This document shows, one piece after another, positions 8,748-17,658 of a stretch of 64,000 nt of DNA. Every line of letters begins with the position of its first letter. The stretch's first letter is position 1. Source of the DNA: Desulfovibrio sp. Huiquan2017 (GTDB taxonomy: Bacteria; Desulfobacterota; Desulfovibrionia; Desulfovibrionales; Desulfovibrionaceae); assembly GCF_017351175.1 (NCBI RefSeq), contig NZ_JAFMPN010000012.1, positions 101,430 to 165,429 of the forward strand. Reading direction: 5' to 3'. The notes under the pieces are model-generated. The model ran no database searches. It was not told the DNA's origin and saw only the letters and a program-made list of their open reading frames with translations. The position numbers and the translations under genes were made by a program.

Positions 8748-9839
8748 CTAGTACCGGGCGCGGCCGTTGTTTTTGCGGCTTTTGGGGACGATGAGCACGC
8801 GCTTCATGGGACCGTCGCCCTTGGAGCGGGTGAAGACCGTTTCGTTTTCCTGGAGGGCCAGGTGGATGACCCGGCGGTGATAGGAGGAGAGGGGTTTGGT
8901 GGACTGGGTCCGGCCCAGGCTGTCGGCCTTTTCGGCCAAGTGCCAGGCAATCTGCCGGAGTTTGTCGTCCTGGCGTTCGCGGTAGTCCCCGGTGTCCACC
9001 TGGATGCGCACCGAGCCTTCCATCTTGCGGGAGACCAACCGGTTGACCAGGTACTGGATGGAGGACAGGGTCTGTCCCTCGCGGCCGATGATCAGGCCGG
9101 AGTTTTCCTCGTCGTCGATGAAGACCTTGACCCGGTCGGATTCCAGGGTGACCTCCACGGTGGTTTCGCCCACGATGGGGGTCAGGAGTTCGCCCATGAC
9201 CTCGCGTACGGCGGTTTCCAGCGCAGCAGGGTCAAATTCGGACATATCCGTGCGGGGGCGCTCCTCGCGTTCCTCACGCTGCTCTCGGGGTTCGCGCGCC
9301 TTTCTCTCACGTGGCTTGCGCTCGCGGCCCTTTTTCTCGCCTTTGGGCGGACGGGGCTTCTTTTCGCGCGGTTTGCGCTTGGGGGCGTCGTCCGGCTCGG
9401 GGGTGACCACGTTGCCGTTGATGTCGTTGAAGACTTCTTCCGGGATGAGGTTGCCGTTGGGCTCGTCGATGGTTTCTTCGACCACGTCGATCTCCCGGAT
9501 TTCCTCGATCTCCTCGATCTCCTCGAATTCGTCGATATCGTCGAACTCGTCGGGTTCGTCCGCCGGGGCCGGGGCCGGGGTCTTTTCGGCCTTGGGCTTG
9601 GCCGGGCGCTTGGGCCGGGACGGCTTGGCCTCGCCGCTGAGGATGTCGGAGGCGTTCACCTGGGCGCGGGGCTGGGCCTGGACCTTGGCCTTCTTCACGC
9701 CCATGAGGCCGAAGATGCCGGAGGAGCCTCCGGAGAGGATCTCTATTTCCAGGCGGTCGCGTTGCAGATTGAAGTAATTACACGCGCTTTCGATCGCTTC
9801 GTCCAGGTCCTTGCCCTGGAATTCCTTGAAGTCGCTCAT
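8748..9839 (-). CDS. jag: Jag/KhpB RNA-binding protein (Jag_N, KH and R3H domains)
   Basis: A 363-residue RNA-binding protein found next to yidC in many bacteria. Domain order: Jag N-terminal domain (about 1-60), a long low-complexity linker that is first acidic (DEFDDIDEFEEIEEIEEI) and then strongly basic (KPREKKPRPPKGEKKGRER), a KH domain with IIGREGQTL, and a C-terminal R3H domain (LSSYHRRVIHLAL). KhpB homologues bind many RNAs and affect cell division. The linker is much longer than in Firmicutes. It lies 43 bases after yidC. Confidence 0.93.
   Translation of the reverse strand: MSDFKEFQGKDLDEAIESACNYFNLQRDRLEIEILSGGSSGIFGLMGVKKAKVQAQPRAQVNASDILSGEAKPSRPKRPAKPKAEKTPAPAPADEPDEFDDIDEFEEIEEIEEIREIDVVEETIDEPNGNLIPEEVFNDINGNVVTPEPDDAPKRKPREKKPRPPKGEKKGRERKPRERKAREPREQREEREERPRTDMSEFDPAALETAVREVMGELLTPIVGETTVEVTLESDRVKVFIDDEENSGLIIGREGQTLSSIQYLVNRLVSRKMEGSVRIQVDTGDYRERQDDKLRQIAWHLAEKADSLGRTQSTKPLSSYHRRVIHLALQENETVFTRSKGDGPMKRVLIVPKSRKNNGRARY
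9498..9551. repeat. Six near-identical 9-base units inside jag
   Basis: Tandem units of the form GATxTCcTC run six times in register with codons and encode the acidic Asp/Glu-Ile-Glu repeat of the Jag linker. Being in frame, changes in copy number would only lengthen or shorten the linker. Confidence 0.75.
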
Positions 9840-9882
9840 TCTCGTATCCTTATCAAGCCGGGGTGATAGCCCCCCGGAGGCG

Positions 9883-11550
9883 TTAGTCGTTGCTCGCGGC
9901 GGCCTTGGCCTTGGATTTCCTGGCGATCATCAACTGCTGCCCGATGGACAGGAGGTTGTTGAACAGCCAGTAGATGACCAGGCCCGAGGGGAACTGCAGG
10001 AACATGAAGGTGAAGACCAGCGGCATGAGGAGCATGATCTTCTGCTGCGTGGGATCGCCAGCGCTCGGGGTCATCTTCTGCTGCAGGAACATGGACGCGC
10101 CCATGATGATCGGCGAGATGTAGTACGGGTCCTTGGCGGACAGGTCGGCCAGCCAAGGCAGATCGGTGAAGGGCAGGTGCGCGATGAACGGGGCGTGGCG
10201 CAGTTCGACGGCGCCGAGGAGGGCCTTGTACAGGCCGAAGAAGACCGGAATCTGCACGATCATGGGCAGGCAGCCGCCCATGGGGTTGACCTTGTACGTC
10301 TTGTACAGGGCCATGGTCTCCTGGTTGAGGCGTTGCTTGTCGTCGCCGTACTTCTCGCGCAGCTTGGCGACCATGGGCTGGAGCTTCTTCATCTGTTCCA
10401 TGGAGCCGTAGCTCTTCTGCGACAGGGGCCAGAAGATGAGCTTGATGATCAAGGTCAGGATGATGATGGCCACGCCGTAGTTGCCGACGAAACCGTAGAA
10501 GAAGTTCAGGCCCACCAGCAGGGGCTTGGCCAGGAAGTCGAACCAGCCGAAGTTCACGGCGTCGGCCAGGTCGTTGGGCATGGCGTTCAGCATCTTGCGG
10601 TCCGTGGGGCCGACGAAGTAGCTGGTCTTGAGGGTTTTGGCCACGTTGGGCATGAACGTGGCTTCGTCGGTCACGGCCATGCGGAAGATGTCATCCTGCA
10701 CGCCGCCGGACAGGGAAGCGTTTTCGCTCCTGGGCATGACCGCGAACAGGAAATAGTTGGACTCGATGGCTCCCCACTTGAGGTCGCCCGGAGCCGAGAT
10801 GCCGTCCTTCTTGAGGTCGTCGCGGTCGGTGATTTCCTTGCGGGTGTCCTTGGTCAGGTAGGCGATCTTGGTCGGGTTGTAGCGGTCGCCCTCTTCGGAC
10901 ATGGACTTGGCCGCGGCGGTGAAGGACACCGCGCCCTCGGCGCCGAGGGCTGTCAGGTTGACTACCGTGGCGGACTCGTCGATGAGGTAGGTGTCCGGGT
11001 GGAAGGTCAGAACCCGCTCGATACGATACCCGTCAACCTGGCCGGAGAAGGTCAGGGTCTTGGTGCCGTCGCCTTCGGCAAGATTCAGGTCCGAGCCGGA
11101 AAAGGCCCACTCGCCGCGTTTCCAGGTGTGGTATTCCTTGCCGTTCAGGGTCAGGATCAGGCCCAGCGGTCCCTTGGCGAAAGCGTTGGTGCCCACCAGG
11201 TCCACGAACGGAGAGTCGTTCTGAATGGTCTCGCGGTATTTCTTGAGGATGAATTTTTCGAGTACGCCGCCCTGTGAATTGAACACGGCAGTGTACAGCG
11301 GGGTGTTCACCGTGACGGACACGCCGTCGGTGGGAACGAAATTGGGAACGGGAGCAGCTTGTTCGGCGGCCTCGGCTGCGGTTTGGGGTTTCTGGGTGAG
11401 GGCGGCCGTCTTCTGCTCGGCCTCGGCGGCCTTGCGGGCCATTTCCGCTTTTTGTTCCGCCGAGGGACCCGTGAGATATTGCCATCCGAAGAGGACAATA
11501 AAGCTCAGGACCAGGGCAATTACAAGACGGATTTGCTCCTTCTTCTCCAT
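9883..11550 (-). CDS. yidC: Membrane protein insertase YidC
   Basis: A 555-residue inner-membrane insertase that helps fold and insert membrane proteins with or without SecYEG. It has the Gram-negative layout: an N-terminal anchor (about 6-25), a large periplasmic domain, then the conserved five-helix core beginning [19 protein letters not shown] and including [20 protein letters not shown]. The start MEKKEQIRL at 11550 fits the family; the TTG at 11586 would add an unlikely polar extension. Its 5' end overlaps yidD by 31 bases. Confidence 0.96.
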   Translation of the reverse strand: MEKKEQIRLVIALVLSFIVLFGWQYLTGPSAEQKAEMARKAAEAEQKTAALTQKPQTAAEAAEQAAPVPNFVPTDGVSVTVNTPLYTAVFNSQGGVLEKFILKKYRETIQNDSPFVDLVGTNAFAKGPLGLILTLNGKEYHTWKRGEWAFSGSDLNLAEGDGTKTLTFSGQVDGYRIERVLTFHPDTYLIDESATVVNLTALGAEGAVSFTAAAKSMSEEGDRYNPTKIAYLTKDTRKEITDRDDLKKDGISAPGDLKWGAIESNYFLFAVMPRSENASLSGGVQDDIFRMAVTDEATFMPNVAKTLKTSYFVGPTDRKMLNAMPNDLADAVNFGWFDFLAKPLLVGLNFFYGFVGNYGVAIIILTLIIKLIFWPLSQKSYGSMEQMKKLQPMVAKLREKYGDDKQRLNQETMALYKTYKVNPMGGCLPMIVQIPVFFGLYKALLGAVELRHAPFIAHLPFTDLPWLADLSAKDPYYISPIIMGASMFLQQKMTPSAGDPTQQKIMLLMPLVFTFMFLQFPSGLVIYWLFNNLLSIGQQLMIARKSKAKAAASND

Positions 11551-11801
11551 GGGGTGAATCTCGCTTTGGTTTTGGAATCGGGCCAAACGGCCGGGACGGG
11601 GTCAAATCCCCCGCGGCATAGAGGCTGGCAACGAAGGAGACGCCAAAGCGTAAGAAGGCTCCCCTTGACGGCTCCGTGGCGGATCAGGGCTTCCCTGGCG
11701 TACTCGGAGCACGTCGGATAGAACCTGCATGCCGAAGGCAGCAAGGGGGAGATGAGTTTTTGGTAAAACCAAATGAGCGCCAGGAATATGGAGCGCATCA
11801 T
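11520..11801 (-). CDS. yidD: Membrane protein insertion efficiency factor YidD
   Basis: A 93-residue peripheral inner-membrane protein encoded between rnpA and yidC in most bacteria and thought to aid YidC-dependent insertion. The signature [13 protein letters not shown] is followed by [14 protein letters not shown], with the expected Cys residues. An amphipathic hydrophobic N-terminus ([16 protein letters not shown]) fits membrane binding. The C-terminal 10 codons overlap the start of yidC. Confidence 0.95.
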   Translation of the reverse strand: MMRSIFLALIWFYQKLISPLLPSACRFYPTCSEYAREALIRHGAVKGSLLTLWRLLRCQPLCRGGFDPVPAVWPDSKTKARFTPWRRRSKSVL

Positions 11802-11808
11802 TTCCTCT

Positions 11809-12147
11809 CTAAGAGGCCGCCGCTTTGGTCCGCAAACGGCTTAAAAGCGGGGTAAACTCTTCTGTGGCGAGGGCGAGGGTCAGCTGCTTGGCCTCAAGGT
11901 TCCGCTTCGGAACAACGACGACATCCAGAGGCAAATCAAAATCGAATTGACGCAGCCGGAAATACTCGCGCACCACCCTCTTTATACGGTTGCGCGCCAC
12001 TGCATGCCCCATCTTTTTACTGACAGTCAGCCCCAGACGGATACCGTCCTCGGGGCTGCTGCGCTTGAGGATGAACAGGATGAAACTTCGGGTGAAATGC
12101 TTCTTGCCCTGCTCATAACAAGCTGTGAATTCAGGGCTTCTGAGCAG
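11809..12147 (-). CDS. rnpA: Ribonuclease P protein component, probable non-AUG start
   Basis: The frame encodes a full RnpA, the protein subunit that helps RNase P RNA mature tRNA 5' ends: [34 protein letters not shown] (RNR signature) and VVREYFR. The first ATG (12012) lies in the middle of the domain and would remove the N-terminal half. Upstream of it, back to an in-frame TAA at 12186-12184, there is no ATG, GTG or TTG. The best candidate is CTG at 12147, with AAGGAG six bases upstream, giving 112 residues; ATT at 12180, inside rpmH, is the alternative. The gene abuts or overlaps the 3' end of rpmH. Confidence 0.88.
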   Translation of the reverse strand: MLRSPEFTACYEQGKKHFTRSFILFILKRSSPEDGIRLGLTVSKKMGHAVARNRIKRVVREYFRLRQFDFDLPLDVVVVPKRNLEAKQLTLALATEEFTPLLSRLRTKAAAS

Positions 12148-12167
12148 CCGGCGCTCCTTGTTCCAAG

Positions 12168-12302
12168 CTAGACGGCTAATCTCTTACGACCTTTGGCGCG
12201 GCGGCGGGCAAGCACCTTGCGACCGTTTTTGGTGCGGGAGCGCACCAGAAAACCATGGGTCCTTTTGCGACGGCATTTGCTGGGCTGATACGTGCGTTTC
12301 AT
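12168..12302 (-). CDS. rpmH: 50S ribosomal protein L34
   Basis: A 44-residue very basic protein, [18 protein letters not shown] at the N-terminus and ending [11 protein letters not shown], which matches L34 in length and sequence. AGGAGA lies about 8 bases before the ATG. It is the first gene of the cluster, with a sigma-70-like promoter about 55 bases upstream, and its stop lies within 10 bases of the rnpA ribosome binding site. Confidence 0.96.
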   Translation of the reverse strand: MKRTYQPSKCRRKRTHGFLVRSRTKNGRKVLARRRAKGRKRLAV

Positions 12303-12355
12303 ATCGGTAATCTCCTAAAGAGTGAAATTTTGCTAGAAGTTGCGTTGAACGGAAG

Positions 12356-12384
12356 CATATAACCGCTGTCCCCGTGACCGTCAA
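12356..12384 (-). promoter_or_regulatory. Putative sigma-70 promoter of rpmH
   Basis: Read on the minus strand: TTGACG, a 17-base spacer and TATATG, placing transcription start about 45 bases before the rpmH ATG. Five of six -35 positions match consensus. Confidence 0.6.
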
Positions 12385-12533
12385 GCGCTATTTTCGACGT
12401 CATTCCGGGACGCCGCTTCCGGCCGAGCGGCTTTTCTGCTACAAGCTTTTTCACCGCTTGGCGAGTGAAAAATCGCCTGTTTCTCCAATTGGCACAAGAG
12501 ACCCTTTTAAGGAATTATATACTGTGAGGTAAT

Positions 12534-13187
12534 ATGGACAAGCCCATGGACAACTACTGGAAGCTGAATCTCGCCGATCTCAAGGAACAGCTCGAACACA
12601 ACGGTTTCGACGTCTTCATGGCCGATTCCCTGGACGGGGCCCGCGATGTCGTGATCAACGAAATCCTGCCCGCCATCAAGCCCGGTACCGTATCCTGGGG
12701 CGGGTCCGGCACCTTGGCCGCTTCGGGCCTCTGTGACTACCTGCGCGACAACCCGGAGTACGAGGCCCTGGATACCTGGGACAAGGCCCTGTCCCCCGGT
12801 GAGAAATACGAATTGCGCCGCCAGGCCCTGCTGGTGGACTGTTTCTTTACCGGAACCAACGCCGTCACCCGCGAGGGGCATCTGGTCAATCTCGACATGA
12901 TCGGCAACCGCGTGGGGGCCATCACCTTCGGCCCGCGCCATGTGGTGCTGCTCATTGGCCGCAACAAGCTGGTGCCCGACCTGGAACGGGCCATGGAGCG
13001 GATCAAGGAATACGTGGCCCCGGTCAACACCATGCGCCTGGATTCGAAGACCCCGTGCGTTAAGACCGGCTATTGCATGGACTGCTCCTCCCCGGAGCGC
13101 ATCTGCAACGTCTGGACAATCACCGAGAAGTCCTTCCCCAAGGGCCGCATCAAGATCGTCCTCATCAACGCGGACGTGGGGATTTAG
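12534..13187 (+). CDS. LUD-domain protein (lactate utilization LutC/YkgG-like)
   Basis: A 217-residue protein of the LUD (DUF162) family, related to LutC/LldG of the lactate oxidation complex. The core includes VSWGGSGTLAASGL and TGTNAVTREGHLVNLDMIGNR. The C-terminal part has a Cys-rich stretch (CVKTGYCMDCSSPERIC) that could bind metal. No LutA/LutB partners are adjacent, so this is a stand-alone LUD protein of uncertain role, as is common in anaerobes. GAGGT lies 5 bases before the ATG at 12534; an ATG at 12546 is a possible alternative. Confidence 0.85.
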   Translation: MDKPMDNYWKLNLADLKEQLEHNGFDVFMADSLDGARDVVINEILPAIKPGTVSWGGSGTLAASGLCDYLRDNPEYEALDTWDKALSPGEKYELRRQALLVDCFFTGTNAVTREGHLVNLDMIGNRVGAITFGPRHVVLLIGRNKLVPDLERAMERIKEYVAPVNTMRLDSKTPCVKTGYCMDCSSPERICNVWTITEKSFPKGRIKIVLINADVGI

Positions 13188-13373
13188 GGCTCCGGCGCCC
13201 TGGCGGTGGGCGACGTGCCGATCTTTCGCCCGAACAGGGGGCGGCGTGTCGCGGGAGGGTGTGGAAAACGGTGTTCGTTTCGTGTGCGTAATGGAGCCTG
13301 CTGTGGATAAGGTGTGCGCAAGTGTGTTCGTAACCTGTTCTGTATTGGGAACATCGGCTTGGAGGTCTTGGTG

Positions 13374-14120
13374 ATGGGCGGCAGGCATCTTTCCACGGAT
13401 CGTGGATACCGGCGTATGGTCCGGGCGCGGGAGGGCGAGGTCCGCTTTCAGGTGGCCGTGGAGCAGACCGACCTGCTCGTAGTCGCCGAGTTGGACCTGC
13501 GCGACGAGATCGCGGCCTTCGTCTCCAAGGTGCGCGGCGAGATCAAGAACTGGATCATGTTCCATCCCGAGTTCGCCGAGAGCCTGACGCCCGTGGCCGT
13601 GCCGGACAGTGCGCCGGGCATCGTCCAGGCCATGGCGGCGGCCGCCGAGGCGTGCGGAGTGGGGCCCATGGCCGCCGTGGCCGGGGCCGTCGCCCAGGCC
13701 GTGGGCGAGGCCTTTGCCCCGCGCAGCCCGAACCTCCTGGTCGAGAACGGCGGGGACACCTACCTGTGCTCCACGCGCGAACGGGTGGTGGCGCTGCTGG
13801 CCGACCCCGGGTCCGGGGCGTCCGTGGGGTTGCGCATCGCGGCCGATGCCTTTCCCGTGGCCCTGTGCGCCTCCAGCGGGACCATCGGCCATTCTCTGAG
13901 CCTCGGGTCCGGCGACTTGGTGGCCGTGCGTTCCGGGGATGCCCGGCTGGCAGACGCCGCGGCCACGGCCCTGGGCAATCTGCTATGTTCGGAGAAGGAC
14001 ATGGATCGGGTCCTGAAGCGGGCCCGCGAACTTGCCCCCCATGGGTTGGACGGGGTTTTTGCCCAGTTCGACGCCAAGGTGGCCGCCTGGGGCGATCTGG
14101 AATTGGTGGCCCTGGACTAG
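13374..14120 (+). CDS. UPF0280 family protein
   Basis: A 248-residue protein of UPF0280, a family distantly related to ApbE flavin transferases but without an assigned reaction. Typical segments are GVGPMAAVAGAVAQAVGE, NLLVENGGDTYL and the Gly-rich SGTIGHSLSLGSGDLV. GGAGG lies 8 bases before the ATG at 13374; a GTG directly before it is the alternative. About 190 bases without a gene separate it from the LUD gene, and it converges on the acetyltransferase gene. Confidence 0.85.
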   Translation: MGGRHLSTDRGYRRMVRAREGEVRFQVAVEQTDLLVVAELDLRDEIAAFVSKVRGEIKNWIMFHPEFAESLTPVAVPDSAPGIVQAMAAAAEACGVGPMAAVAGAVAQAVGEAFAPRSPNLLVENGGDTYLCSTRERVVALLADPGSGASVGLRIAADAFPVALCASSGTIGHSLSLGSGDLVAVRSGDARLADAAATALGNLLCSEKDMDRVLKRARELAPHGLDGVFAQFDAKVAAWGDLELVALD

Positions 14121-14136
14121 GACCGTCCGTCCGGGG

Positions 14137-14673
14137 TTAGAGCAATTGGCCGTAGATCCACAGATCCGTGAGTTTTCCCCACTTGCGGACCACGCCCAGG
14201 CGCAGCCCCTCCTGCCTGAACCCGGTCTTTTCGAGCACCCGGCGGGAGGCCGGGTTCCAGCCGAAACAGGAAGCCGAGAGCTGCTCGACGGCCGTCTCCT
14301 CGCGCATGTACCGGACCAGTTCGTTCACGGCCTCGGTAGCCAGTCCCTTGCCCCAATATGCCGGGCCGAACCAATAGCCCACCCTGGCGGTGTGCGCCTC
14401 CACGTCGGCGCCCCGGATAGCTCCGCAACTGCCGACCAGCTCCCCGTCGAGGAAGATGGCGAACTGCCACTTGTCCTCGCCCGCGCCGTCCCGGGCCCAC
14501 AGGACCAGCCGTTCGGCCGCCGCCTTGTCAAAGGGGTGGGGGAAGCGGAACGAAGTGTTCCAGGATATCTCCCGGGTATTCGCTACGGGCGGGATCAAGG
14601 GGATGTCCGCCATCCTCCATGGACGCAGCAGGCAGCGCGCGGTGGTGCGTTCGGTTCGTGAAAAATCATTCAT
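14137..14673 (-). CDS. GNAT acetyltransferase, RimJ/RimL type
   Basis: A 178-residue acetyltransferase of the RimJ/RimL subgroup, which acetylates N-terminal amines of ribosomal proteins or small molecules. The acetyl-CoA loop appears as YWGKGLATEAVNEL, preceded by RVGYWFGPAYWG and followed by NPASRRVLEKTGFRQEG. It overlaps the stop of the upstream cyclic-nucleotide regulator by 4 bases (ATGA), so the two are translationally coupled. The substrate is not predictable. Confidence 0.88.
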   Translation of the reverse strand: MNDFSRTERTTARCLLRPWRMADIPLIPPVANTREISWNTSFRFPHPFDKAAAERLVLWARDGAGEDKWQFAIFLDGELVGSCGAIRGADVEAHTARVGYWFGPAYWGKGLATEAVNELVRYMREETAVEQLSASCFGWNPASRRVLEKTGFRQEGLRLGVVRKWGKLTDLWIYGQLL

Positions 14674-15326
14674 TCCGTCGGCTCCCGTTGCCGCATGACG
14701 GCGGCGAGCAGTTCCCGTTCGCGGATGCGGAGGACGCGCATGTCGGCCGCGTCCCGGCCAATGGCTACCAGCCCCTGTCCGGCCATGCCGTGGATATAGC
14801 CCTCGATGCGGTCCGGGGTGGTCACGAAGGTTTCCGCCAGGGTTTTGACCGTGGCCTCATACTTGAGTTCGAGCGTGCCGCAAGTGGAGAAAAGATCGAG
14901 GATGCGCACCACGCCAAGCCCCACGGACGGGACCTTCATGGCCTTGCGCGTGGTGGACTTGAGGCGGCTGACCAGCACGGTGATGATCGAGGCGATGACC
15001 TTGGGGGATTCGCGCATGAATTCCTCCAGGTCGTCCCGCGTGACCACGATGACCTTGGAGTCCTCCAGGGCGATGGCCGTGGCCGTGCGCACGCCGTCAT
15101 CCAGGAACAGGGCCATCTCGCCGAAGATGGAGATGGGCTTGAGGACGGCGAAGACCTTCTTGCGGCCTTCGACGGTCCCGGAGATCTCGATTTTGCCCTC
15201 GGTCAGGATGTATGCGGCGTCGCCCTTGCCGCCTTCCTCGAAGACCATGTTGTGCCTGAGCACGTTGCGCATCAGGTAGTTGCCGCGTGAAACCTGCTTC
15301 AACTGGATGTTTTGTTGGGTGATCAT
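14670..15326 (-). CDS. Crp/Fnr-family cyclic-nucleotide-binding regulator
   Basis: A 218-residue protein with a cNMP-binding beta-roll (about 15-125; FEEGGKGDAAYILTEGKIEI, IFGEMALFLDDGVRTATAIA) and a C-terminal winged-helix-like part (about 140-210; VKTLAETFVTTPDRIEGYIHGM). No Cys cluster of FNR type is present. The ligand may be cAMP, c-di-GMP or none. It lies between a diguanylate cyclase and an acetyltransferase. The ATG at 15326 is preferred; a GTG lies two codons upstream and the ribosome binding site is weak. Confidence 0.85.
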   Translation of the reverse strand: MITQQNIQLKQVSRGNYLMRNVLRHNMVFEEGGKGDAAYILTEGKIEISGTVEGRKKVFAVLKPISIFGEMALFLDDGVRTATAIALEDSKVIVVTRDDLEEFMRESPKVIASIITVLVSRLKSTTRKAMKVPSVGLGVVRILDLFSTCGTLELKYEATVKTLAETFVTTPDRIEGYIHGMAGQGLVAIGRDAADMRVLRIRERELLAAVMRQREPTE

Positions 15327-15381
15327 GGACACGGTGTGGCTGCTCCGTTTTCGCTGAGGATGATCGCCGTCCGGGGCGCGG

Positions 15382-17355
15382 TTATTGCCTGACCACCGAG
15401 TTGCGGCCCGATTGCTTGGCCTTGTACAGGCCCTTGTCGGCCCGTTTGAGCAGGTCGTTGACGGAGTCCTCGGGGTCCATGGCGGCCATTCCGATGGAAA
15501 CGGTCACGGTCAATGGTCCGGCCTCGGTCGGGATGGGTCGGGATATGGTCATGCTCCGGATGCGTTCGGCCGCTTCCATGGCCTGTTCGGCGTCGGTCTC
15601 CACCAGCAGGGCGGCGAATTCCTCCCCCCCCAGGCGGGCGAAGATGTCGCTTTGCCGGAATCCGGCCCGGCAACGCAGGGCGAAGGCGCGCAGGACTTCG
15701 TCTCCGACGGCGTGCCCGTGGGAGTCGTTGACCGCCTTGAAGTGGTCGAGGTCGCACATGAGTACGGTCAGGGGGCGGCCGAACCGCTTGGCCCGCGCCA
15801 GTTCGTTTTTGGCCCGCTGGAAAAAGGCGTGGCGGTTGTAGGCCCCGGTCAACTGGTCGCGGGTGGCCATGCGTTCGAGCCGGGCCTCCAGCCGCCGTTT
15901 CTCGGTGACGTCGTGGATAATGGAGTAGTGCAGTTGGCGGCGTCCCAGGGAGACCGGCCCGGTGAAGACTTCCACGTCACGCCGGGTGCCGTCCTTGAGG
16001 GTGTGCACGTGTTTGAAGTAATTGCGCCGTTCCTCGGCCGCCGTCCTCAGCTCTCCATAGATTTCCGCGTCGCTCATGCAGTCCAGTTGGCGAATGGTCA
16101 TGGAGGTCATTTCTTCGCCGGTGTAGCCGTAGTATCGGCAAGCCGCCGGATTGACGAACTGAATGGACGAGTCCAGGGGGTCGTGCAGGATCATGATCGC
16201 CTTGTTCTCCTCGAAGAAGGCGCGGTACAGCTCGTCGCGTTCCGCCATGGCCCGTTCCGCCTCCACCTGGTCCGTTATGTCCTGCATGACGCCGTTGAAG
16301 GACCCGTCCGGGGTCAGCCGTCCCGAGAGCTCGGCCCAGATGCGGCTGCCGTCCACCCGGCGCAACTGGAGACGAAAGCGGGATATCGCGCCGTCCCGCT
16401 CCAGGGCCGCCCATATCCGTTCCCGGTCCTCGGGATGCACGTAGTGGTTCTGGATACTGGCCGTGTCCACCGGTTCGGTGGGATCGTAGCCCAGGATGTC
16501 GGTCACGGTCCGGTTGGCCTCGACGACGGCGCCGTCGGAGTTGATGAGATAGATGCCCACCAGGGCGTTTTCGAAGAGCTGGCGGTAGCGTTTTTCGCTG
16601 TCGGCCAGGGCCTCCTCTTTGGCCGCGATGTGCTGGAGCATGGCGTTGTGGGCGTCGATGACTTCGCCGATCTCGTCGTCGCTGTGCCAATCGGCCTGGG
16701 CCCAACGGCCGGTGTCCCCGGTGGTGCGGATGGCCTGGAGCAACGCTTCGAGCGGGCGGCTCACGGTCCGGTTGAAGGCGTAGACCGTTCCGGCCAGAGT
16801 CACGGCAATGATCAGCGCATAGGAAAGCATCTGCCAGAGGAACTGCTGGCGGAATCGTTTTTCGGCAAAGGTATGGGTGTAGTGGATGCCCAGCCTACCC
16901 ATGTCCACGCGGCTTCCGTCGGGCATGCGCCGGTAAATGTCCCGCCACAGGGTCCGCAGACCGTCCACCCGGTCGGCCGGGGTGATGCCGTAGGCCAGGA
17001 ATAGGTTGCCTTTTTCGTCGAGGATTTCGGCCCCGAGCATGGCCTGGTTGCTGGAGATGGTCGCCAGGGCACTGACCATTTCCTCGGTCTGATAGTTCCA
17101 CAGCAGCCCGGCCAGCACGCGGCTGGTGGCCGTGGCGAAGACGCCGGCATCGGTGTCGATCCTGGACATGGCCTCGCGGCGGGAGAAGTGCCCGACGACA
17201 AGCATGAGCAGCAGGGTGCCCACCAGCAGGGGCGGCAGAATGCGCACCAGGAACTTGAAGGTCAGGGACCGGGTGTTGAACGTCCCCGGCGGAGCCGGGG
17301 GGGCGTTCCCGTAATGTGTGGGCTGTTTGTCAGGAGGGGCTGCCATGGAGGGCAT
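15382..17355 (-). CDS. Membrane PAS-PAS-GGDEF diguanylate cyclase
   Basis: A 657-residue inner-membrane sensor making c-di-GMP from GTP. It has a membrane helix at about 33-57, a periplasmic sensor (to ~170), a second helix (~172-193), a HAMP-like linker, PAS domains near 260-375 and 385-490, and a GGDEF domain. The active site is GGEEF at 576-580 and the inhibitory I-site RQSD is at 567-570 with the usual five-residue spacing, so it should be active and feedback-inhibited. It starts three bases after the thiamine-binding gene. The ATG at 17346 is an alternative start. Confidence 0.93.
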   Translation of the reverse strand: MPSMAAPPDKQPTHYGNAPPAPPGTFNTRSLTFKFLVRILPPLLVGTLLLMLVVGHFSRREAMSRIDTDAGVFATATSRVLAGLLWNYQTEEMVSALATISSNQAMLGAEILDEKGNLFLAYGITPADRVDGLRTLWRDIYRRMPDGSRVDMGRLGIHYTHTFAEKRFRQQFLWQMLSYALIIAVTLAGTVYAFNRTVSRPLEALLQAIRTTGDTGRWAQADWHSDDEIGEVIDAHNAMLQHIAAKEEALADSEKRYRQLFENALVGIYLINSDGAVVEANRTVTDILGYDPTEPVDTASIQNHYVHPEDRERIWAALERDGAISRFRLQLRRVDGSRIWAELSGRLTPDGSFNGVMQDITDQVEAERAMAERDELYRAFFEENKAIMILHDPLDSSIQFVNPAACRYYGYTGEEMTSMTIRQLDCMSDAEIYGELRTAAEERRNYFKHVHTLKDGTRRDVEVFTGPVSLGRRQLHYSIIHDVTEKRRLEARLERMATRDQLTGAYNRHAFFQRAKNELARAKRFGRPLTVLMCDLDHFKAVNDSHGHAVGDEVLRAFALRCRAGFRQSDIFARLGGEEFAALLVETDAEQAMEAAERIRSMTISRPIPTEAGPLTVTVSIGMAAMDPEDSVNDLLKRADKGLYKAKQSGRNSVVRQ

Positions 17356-17358
17356 GCC

Positions 17359-17658
17359 TTATGTAAGTTTGCTCTCCACACTGTGGAGCTTTTGGCTCAT
17401 GCCGTCTCGGCGGCCCTTGCGGGCGTCCACCTTGATGGTCATGTACAGCCGGTCCGAATCCTTTTCCAGCTCACGGTAGCAGCCGTCGATCACGTTCATG
17501 ACCTCGTCCCACTCGCCTTCGATGCTGGTCCCCATGGGGCAGAGGCGATATTTCAGCCCGGACGCCTTGATGACGTTCAGGGCGCGGGAGACGTAGGTGC
17601 TCAGACCGGAGCCGCCCTTGTCCAGGGGAAAAATGGAAAGATCAACGATAACGGCCAT
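17359..17658 (-). CDS. MTH1187/YqgV-family thiamine-binding protein
   Basis: A 99-residue protein of the MTH1187 (formerly DUF77) family, a ferredoxin-like fold reported to bind thiamine or related compounds. It starts MAVIVDLSIFPLDKGG and contains RLCPMGTSIEGEWDEVM, both typical. Length is normal and no signal peptide is present. It is the first gene of a two-gene unit with the diguanylate cyclase, an unusual partner for this family. Confidence 0.88.
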   Translation of the reverse strand: MAVIVDLSIFPLDKGGSGLSTYVSRALNVIKASGLKYRLCPMGTSIEGEWDEVMNVIDGCYRELEKDSDRLYMTIKVDARKGRRDGMSQKLHSVESKLT

